Positions 20,687 to 26,076 of a DNA stretch of 26,076 bases are shown here, piece by piece. The DNA is from Entrophospora sp. SA101 (lineage: Eukaryota > Glomeromycota > Glomeromycetes > Entrophosporales > Entrophosporaceae): the NCBI GenBank assembly GCA_958430865.1, contig CAUDNR010004046.1:45952-72027 (forward strand). The letters run 5' to 3'. The position numbers and the translations under genes are program-made. Every line of letters starts with the position of its first letter. The first letter of the stretch is position 1. Below the pieces are notes generated by a model. The model was not told the DNA's origin, made no database searches, and saw only the letters and a list, made by a program, of their open reading frames with translations.

Positions 20687-21670
20687 TTTCAAGTATATAC
20701 ATTACATGTTACAAAAAAATGGAAAATTTTGATACAAATGAGAAAAGGTATATTTTTGTTCTTTCTAGCAGTAAATTGTCACAACTTTCTATATAAAACC
20801 ATTCACAAGCCCATTACAAAGAAAGATTAAGAAGTTAATTTGATTTAAATATAATTTTGAAAGTCTGTTATTTAAGTTCAAAATTTATTCATTAGAATTT
20901 AAGCTTAAAGTCATGTCACATCAATTGATTTTCTATATGTGAAAATAAATTTGAAATTCATGTCACATGAAGTTTTTTTAAAATATCTCATTATTTTTAT
21001 AATAAACTCAAACTTCGTTGTTAAAGTAAAATGAAAGTACTCCATTAAAGCTTTCTAATGAATAATCTTTCATATCGAAAGGTCTTCTCTACATGAATTC
21101 ATGGTTACTCAAAAATGGTATTACTTTTTCACTTCAAAGCTCAATATTGCTTTAAAAGACTTGATAGTAAATGAGAAGGTGTAGAATACTTTAAGCTTCA
21201 TATGGTTATTACTTTATGGGTATATTGCTAATAAGTTTTAGAGAGGTTCACAAAAAACTATTTTATAGAAATTTAATAATCATGAAGAATTTTTGTAGAT
21301 GGATTCAGCAAAAACTAAAAGGTATTTTATAATTTATTGGTGATTGTTTTATATTTCTGACTTTATATTGATTGTATATATAATAAGTTTTTTTATCTAA
21401 TTTCGTGTAACAAATAAAATATGGGGTTGTAGATCAATTCAAATCTATTTTGCAAATTAATTTAAAAAATTCTTTGTTGCCCAATTACTCATTTTTTTTT
21501 TTTATTAAGTAAACAAGACCTGATTTTTTCACCAGTTATAATCCTTATAATATAAATGCATATTATGCAAAAAACTCAATTTTGGTCAGGGGACACTTAA
21601 GCTATCTTTTGCTAGAGAACCCCACATATGGAAATTATATGTAGAATATATGGAATTGGTTTTTCTGATG
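20687..21670. other. AT-rich spacer between the two Dicer-like copies
   Basis: No open frame or domain was recognised and no part of it matches either Dicer-like copy. CATGTCACATCA- and CATGTCACATGA-type strings recur near 20913 and 20959. Confidence 0.5.
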
Positions 21671-22695
21671 ACTAGGCAAAGAACTTGTATATATATGAAA
21701 TTGATCAACTTTCATATCTAGTTGCTCCACTTTTGAATTGATCGGAATGCTGATAAATATATTGACTGAAATGAAGTCAAGAAGGCTGCATATGAATATT
21801 TTGAGGACAATCTAATGAATTTAGATGACACAGTTATAATTGATTATGCTGATAATTTTGCACAGTCAATATTTCATGATCTAAATCCACTATCACCAAT
21901 ACCACCAAGAATGGCCACAATAAAGACTAGTGCCGTAAATTATGATGATGGTAGTAATTGTATCTACGGCATATAAAAAGTGGTTGCAATTACCTTTGCA
22001 ACCACTTTTGCAACCATACTTTTTCCTTTTTTGGATTACGGCACTAGTCTTTAGGCCACAATAATAAAGGAAAAGGATTGTAAAAAATTTGTTGAATTTT
22101 ATAAAAAAATATCTTAAGTAAACATCTTAATCAACCATTGATCAATGTCAAAGAAATCTCAAAAATCACGAATTTTTTACAACCTGGTGCACTTCCTATA
22201 TTAGCACCAACAACATATGTGGTGCCAAAATTTTATAAAAAATTTTCAATTGGGGCATCAATTTTCAGATCTGTATTATTATTACCATTGATACTTACAA
22301 GATTGGATTCACAAGTTACAGAATTTTTATCTGTAATGGAAAAAATATAAGAAAAGGGAGAGGATGTTGATGATTATTAAAACAATGTAGAGGTTCCTAA
22401 AGAAATGGGGAGCATGGTAAAAAGCATCTTTGTGGATGCAAAACTTGATTCACAATTTCCTCAAACATTGTTTGATTTATGGATTGAGTCAGTTTTAAGT
22501 GATCATGTTGCTCCTCTTATGTTGCCAATGATAAATCTTACAGAAGCATGGATGTGAACAATTTTTATGGTAAGTCTTAACTTTTATTTAAAAATAACAA
22601 AAATGGCAATAATTAATTTTTTCTTTTTCAAAAATAGCAACATCACAACAGAAGATCAGAAGTAGAAAGTCAACATTGCACATTATCAATTCATG
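21671..22695 (+). pseudogene. DCL: Dicer-like gene fragment, copy 2 (PAZ-adjacent region, RNase IIIb remnant), with TIR insertion
   Basis: Starting at CTAGGCAAAG it repeats copy 1 (19641 onward) at high identity: YIDxNEVKKAAYEYFEDNL, HDLNPLSPIPPRMAT, then a 133-bp TIR element (21921-22053). It continues NFLQPGALPILAPTTY and FRSVLLLPLILTRLDSQ up to about 22313. The RNase IIIa block present in copy 1 is absent here; instead 22381-22558 encodes NNVEVPKEMGSMVKSIFVDA followed by KLDSQFPQTLFDLW, which resembles the end of RNase IIIb with its acidic catalytic positions lost. The final intron and the first bases of the dsRBD exon follow, and similarity stops near 22695. Frameshifts and stops are frequent. 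The two copies therefore lack different parts of the same ancestral gene. Confidence 0.75.
21921..22053. mobile_element. 133-bp hAT-like MITE inside Dicer-like copy 2
   Basis: Perfect 18-bp inverted ends, TAAAGACTAGTGCCGTAA, and a perfect 8-bp target duplication, GGCCACAA (21913-21920 and 22054-22061), the size typical of hAT elements. The middle holds a hairpin, GTGGTTGCAA and TTTGCAACCAC. Copy 1 of the Dicer-like fragment shows the uninterrupted site at about 19903-19914 (GGCCATAATAA), so the ends are certain and the insertion came after the duplication. Confidence 0.93.
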
Positions 22696-22920
22696 CTTAA
22701 AGTCATGAGATGCTATGGTTGCTTGCCAAAACTCTCTCAGAAATCAATCAGCAAAGTTCAGTTGGTTACACACCAATTGTTTATTAGAGCTTTGACAGAG
22801 TTTCAGCAGTCATTAAGAGGTTTCAGCAAGCAACCTTATATGGGGTATACTGCAACAAAACCAGACAAAGTGAACATTAGTATTACCAATAATTTTAGGA
22901 ATCAAAATTTAGTAATGTGA
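22693..22920 (+). CDS. Hypothetical protein exon
   Basis: The open frame reads RALTEFQQSLRGFSKQPYMG then YTATKPDKVNISITNNF and ends at TGA, or splices at GTAATG after 22908. The overlapping frame at about 22712-22777 (LLAKTLSEINQQSSVGYTPI) also looks coding-like, so a frameshift is possible. The ATG lies in the tail of Dicer-like copy 2, which makes it doubtful as a true start. The exon could join phase 0 to the stretch ending at 24226, across the hAT-like element. Function unknown. Confidence 0.3.
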   Translation: MLKVMRCYGCLPKLSQKSISKVQLVTHQLFIRALTEFQQSLRGFSKQPYMGYTATKPDKVNISITNNFRNQNLVM

Positions 22921-23070
22921 TTATTCTCATTTGTTATCTTTGTTTTTTTCTTAATATTAAGTGGTATATAGAATTACCCCTATATAAAAATAATTAATAT
23001 GAAGTTAATTTATATTAGGTCTACCATGGAGCCCAAGAATTATATTACTATTAGAAGTATTTTAAAAAAG

Positions 23071-24052
23071 TAGAGATGTTAATCAGTCCTGGACTTAAAG
23101 TCCCAGAAAAAGTCCAAACTTTTTCAAATAGTTAATAAAAATATTTATTATATACTTTTATTATATATTATTATAAAATTTTGTAAATATAAAAAAAATT
23201 ATATTATAAAAATATATTTAATATATTTTATATTGAAACAATCTTTGCTTCAATCCAATTTTTAAGACATAAACTTGCTCATGCCTTTTCAGGATCCAAT
23301 TTATTATGAACTGGGCTTAATTTGTGTTTAGTTATGCTAAAGTTGACTCATTTGACACATTAGTTGCTTGTATTGAAAAAAAAATCACAAGCCATATGTG
23401 ACAAAACAGTATAATTGGGATCTTTAGATCTTGTAAAATACTGCCCAGGCAATTTACTTCTTCTGGCATTTCTGATTATCTTTTGATAAATTCATTGTTT
23501 GAAGTTGATTGATTATAGTGATTTGAAATGATCTTTTAAAATAACTACATGTTGATGTTGAATTTATTGATGGGCTTCTAAAGATAAATTATATTTTTCT
23601 GAATACAATACATCATCAATATTTTATCATAGTCATTAATGAAAACAAAAGGTTGTGATTGTTTTTGTGCTTCAATTTTGTTGTAAGTGTCTTTGTAAAG
23701 ATCAAATTTGCCATCAACCTTAAAGCTATTTCAATTGATGATGACATTTGAAAAAATTATATATATCACATGTATACATGAAGTCAAAATTAAAACCCCA
23801 AAGTCAAAATGTTTTGACTTGAGACAACTACATAGTAAAAATCAGTTTTGACCTTATTTCGACCCTATTTTGACCAGATCTGCAAATAGTCAAAATAGTT
23901 TTGACTTCATGTATAATCACATGAAATTTTTTTTAAATATTAATGTTACACAAAGACTTATAGGGACTTTAAGTCCTGGTAGGACCGAACCTGAAACAAT
24001 TCAGTCCTGGACTTTTTGGGACTCATTCCCAAAAGACTGGTTGACATCCCTA
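23071..24052. mobile_element. 982-bp non-autonomous hAT-like element
   Basis: The left end TAGAGATGTTAATCAGTC and the right end (inverted) TAGGGATGTCAACCAGTC differ at three positions. A perfect 8-bp target duplication, TAAAAAAG, flanks it (23063-23070 and 24053-24060). Subterminal AGTCCTGGACTT and GGACTTTAAGTCC-type motifs occur at both ends. There is no transposase frame. A smaller element (23773-23915) is inserted inside. The hAT assignment rests on the 8-bp duplication and the TAGGGATG end. Confidence 0.85.
23773..23915. mobile_element. 143-bp MITE nested in the hAT-like element
   Basis: The inverted ends are TATACATGAAGTCAAAA and TTTTGACTTCATGTATA. A perfect 8-bp target duplication, ATCACATG, flanks it at 23765-23772 and 23916-23923. 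GTCAAAA/TTTTGAC recurs throughout, and several near-copies lie between the ends (23801-23818, 23845-23876). Its ends do not resemble those of the host element, so it is a different family. Confidence 0.88.
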
Positions 24053-24058
24053 TAAAAA

Positions 24059-24226
24059 AGGAACAAGGTGAATAGCACCTTATATTTCAAAATAAATAAT
24101 ATTCAGACACTGGAAGCTTATCCAAGGAAAGAAAGGATTACTTATGAAATTTACCAAGAGGAAGAAAACAGAATGAGGTGTGCTATTACTAAGGTTACTG
24201 GTCCAAACTATTTTGAAAAAAAGTAG
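24059..24226 (+). CDS. Possible terminal exon of a hypothetical protein
   Basis: An open frame ending at TAG 24224-24226 reads TLEAYPRKERITYEIYQEEE then NRMRCAITKVTGPNYFEKK. Composition is coding-like (charged, balanced) and unlike the surrounding A/T runs. An acceptor AG at 24105-24106 would put ACA CTG GAA in phase 0, matching the donor after 22908. If real, the intron would contain the whole hAT-like element. No family recognised. Confidence 0.3.
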   Translation, partial: RNKVNSTLYFKINNIQTLEAYPRKERITYEIYQEEENRMRCAITKVTGPNYFEKK

Positions 24227-24356
24227 CTTTGACAATATTTCTCTTCCTCTTCATTTGTAGTCGTATTTCCACACCATGGTTAGTGTAGCAATTATAGGTG
24301 CTGCAAAATTAAAAACCAAAGAACCCCAAATCCCAAGTTACTTTGTACATCTCAAA

Positions 24357-25457
24357 TTGGGGTGTTAGATATAAGTATAATCGCAAACATAGGGGAAACC
24401 AAATAATAAAACCTAATAGTAGAGATTTTTTGTCGATCATTTTCATAAACTCAAATTACTATTAATTAATTAAAGAAACGTAAACTGTTATAATTCACCA
24501 TACAGATGAGATTTTTAATTCTGAAAAATATTTTGAGCTTGCAAAGTATGTATCTACAATGTAACAGAGCCATATTTACCAATATTAATGTACCTTCATA
24601 TTGAAAAAGCAATTTTTGTCATAAATTCTAGATTTCTACTAATGCAAAATTTTAAAAAATCATAATAAACAAAAAAAATGGCGTTGTTACGTTATAGATA
24701 AGGTTCTTAACAATTAAAAACACTTCAAATTTTTTTTCTAGCTATTTTGCTTCCAAAGTTATAAACGTTTTAAGATTTTGATTGTTAATATAAGAAAATT
24801 GCCTTTGCATAAACTGTTCTAACTCACCATAATTATATTTAAACAAAAAAAAATAGCATTGTTACGTTGTAGATAAGGTTCTTAGATTAAAAACACTTTC
24901 AATTTTTTTTGTAGCTATTTTGCTTCCAAAGTTATAAACGTTTTAAGTTCCCGACTGTTAAAATCCATTTTAATTTATATTTAAATTATTAAAGAAAATC
25001 GCTTTTCATGAAAACTGTTATAACTCATCATACAGACAAGAATTTTTAATTCTGAAAAATGTTTTGAGCTCGCAGAATATGTCTCTACAATATAACAGAG
25101 CCATATTTTAAAAATATTTATTAACATTGATGACTTTCATGTTGTTTTGTCATAAATTCCGAATAACTATCAATACATAAAAATTTAAAAAAATTATATT
25201 AAACAAAAAAAATAGCGTTGTTACGTTGTAGATAAGGTTCTTAAAGATTGAAAACAGTTTCAATTTTTTTTGTAGCTATCTTGCTTCCAAAGTTATAAAC
25301 TTTTTAAGTTTCCCGCTTGTTAATACTGTAATACATAATAGCAAAAAATATTTTTAAAATTTGATCAACATATTTATGTGGTACAAAACCCTTACTAATT
25401 GATTTTATTATTTGATTTCCCCTATGTTTGTGATTATATTTGTATCTAACACCCCAA
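24357..25457. mobile_element. 1.1-kb TIR element with about 70-bp arms and internal A-B repeats
   Basis: The left arm, about 24357-24424, starts TTGGGGTGTTAGATA; its inverted match is at about 25393-25457. The arms agree over nearly their whole length, including CAAACATAGGGGAAA and CAAATAATAAAA. TCTCAAA stands at both borders (24350-24356 and 25458-25464), a 7-bp target duplication. No transposase is present. The interior consists of repeated modules, annotated separately. Superfamily uncertain. Confidence 0.8.
24482..25308 (+). repeat. Repeated A-B modules inside the TIR element
   Basis: Module B (GTTACGTTGTAGATAAGGTT to GTTATAAACGTTTTAAG, about 90 bp) occurs three times: 24683-24774, 24857-24947 and 25215-25308. 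Module A (AAACTGTTATAA, then TTAATTCTGAAAAAT.TTTTGAGCT, to ACAGAGCCATATTT, about 97 bp) occurs in full at 24482-24578 and 25011-25108, with a truncated copy around 24806-24836 before the middle B. So there are three A-B units, the middle one shortened. Confidence 0.8.
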
Positions 25458-25464
25458 TCTCAAA

Positions 25465-25740
25465 TGTACAAATCCCAAATGTTGATCAATCTTTCTAACA
25501 AATAAACATATACTGTAACAAAGAGGCTTTTGATCACTTTCACAAATCCTAAGCACTTATTGGTTGGGAGACAGAATGCTAGGGGTGTACAAAGTAGTTG
25601 GGATTTGGGAATTCTTTGACAGGCTGGCCCAAATTCATTTTGTACATTTGGGATTTTTGTAATTTATTACTATATATACATTGCCTTTTTTTCTAATAGT
25701 AATAGTAATAGTAAATGAGCTTTTTCCTGATTCACCTTAG
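25465..25740. other. Spacer with a short TAA/TAG-rich run
   Basis: It contains the right outer inverted repeat (25586-25618) and a (TAATAG)n-like run at about 25694-25713. No gene other than the possible exon that follows. Confidence 0.45.
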
Positions 25741-25896
25741 TATGATAACCAACTACAGTCTTCAGGATCTTTTGCAATTATTAATAATTGTGATGTTTAT
25801 CTAGAACTTTGTAATGAAGTACAGGAAATTTTTAAGGGGATATATATCAATGAAAATCCATTTGATAATACATCAATAATAAATTGCCCTCATTGA
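25741..25896 (+). CDS. Possible last exon of a hypothetical protein
   Basis: After an acceptor-like TTCACCTTAG the frame reads YDNQLQSSGSFAIINNCDVY then LELCNEVQEIFKGIYINENP and ends at TGA 25894-25896, 51 codons. The composition is coding-like. An in-frame TAG directly before the start fits a splice acceptor. The upstream exon was not found. No family recognised. Confidence 0.3.
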   Translation, partial: YDNQLQSSGSFAIINNCDVYLELCNEVQEIFKGIYINENPFDNTSIINCPH

Positions 25897-25942
25897 TTAT
25901 TTTTGATATAGATAAATATGGATAAATTATCAAAATTTAATC

Positions 25943-25990
25943 ACATTGAAATTTAACAATATTGAAATTTAACAACATTGTTATTTAACA
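25943..25990. repeat. 16-bp tandem repeat, three units
   Basis: Three consecutive 16-bp units of the form A(C/T)ATTG(A/T)(A/T)ATTTAACA, with a partial fourth (ACATCATAATAC) after them. Simple sequence, no function inferred. Confidence 0.8.
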
Positions 25991-26076
25991 ACATCATAAT
26001 ACAGTCAGGGATCTTTCCAAATTTGGAATGTGGCTAATACAACAATTGATCGACAATAAATGTCTTCTTTCGGAAT

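Larger units (their letters stand above)
24317..25618. repeat. Outer inverted repeat pair around the 24.4-25.5 kb element
   Basis: CCCAAATCCCAAGTTACTTT (within 24317-24349) and the inverted match at 25586-25618 (AAAGTAGTTGGGATTTGGG) form a second, outer inverted pair. ATGTACAAATCCCAAATG also recurs near 25466 and, inverted, near 25649. This suggests that the inner element jumped into an older TIR element of about 1.3 kb. Confidence 0.5.

Noticed and set aside
24482..25308. CRISPR-like array (regularly repeated modules)
   Set aside because: The units are about 90 bp, unevenly spaced, diverged and located within a TIR element in a eukaryotic genome.

Overview
The window looks like nuclear DNA of an arbuscular-mycorrhizal (Glomeromycotina) fungus of the Rhizophagus type. 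It is very AT-rich, its genes have many short introns (75-150 bp, GT..AG), coding sequence is sparse, and much of the rest is repeats. The taxon is inferred from composition, gene structure and lineage-typical hypothetical genes; no marker gene is present.

Layout. 1-949 (-) is the decayed start of a transposon-associated gene that runs off the left edge. 1370-2294 is a candidate solo LTR. 2371-3151 is a non-autonomous TIR element with a perfect 9-bp target-site duplication (TSD). 3490-4970 is the first of two copies of a degenerate dispersed repeat; the second is at 17918-19035. 5540-7693 (+) holds exons of one or two hypothetical genes, possibly one frameshifted gene. 8286-11560 is a repeat field that includes a nested TIR element. 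11877-16944 (+) is the one large intact gene: a six-exon SCAP homologue (SREBP cleavage-activating protein) with a sterol-sensing domain, a COPII-sorting-like motif and a WD40 C-terminus, about 1533 residues. 19602-20686 and 21671-22695 (+) are two broken, direct copies of the C-terminal half of a Dicer-like gene. Each has lost a different part of the RNase III region, and the second also carries a 133-bp TIR element. 23071-25457 holds two larger TIR elements, one containing a nested element, the other built from repeated A-B modules. A possible last exon lies at 25741-25896.

The genes do not form a pathway cluster. SCAP is the functional anchor (sterol-regulated ER-to-Golgi transport of SREBP). 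The Dicer-like copies are non-functional as nucleases but may still be transcribed. The mobile-element record is unusually readable: six elements carry 7-9-bp target-site duplications, two of them sit inside other elements, one inside a dispersed repeat, and one insertion can be dated relative to the Dicer-like duplication because the sister copy keeps the empty site.
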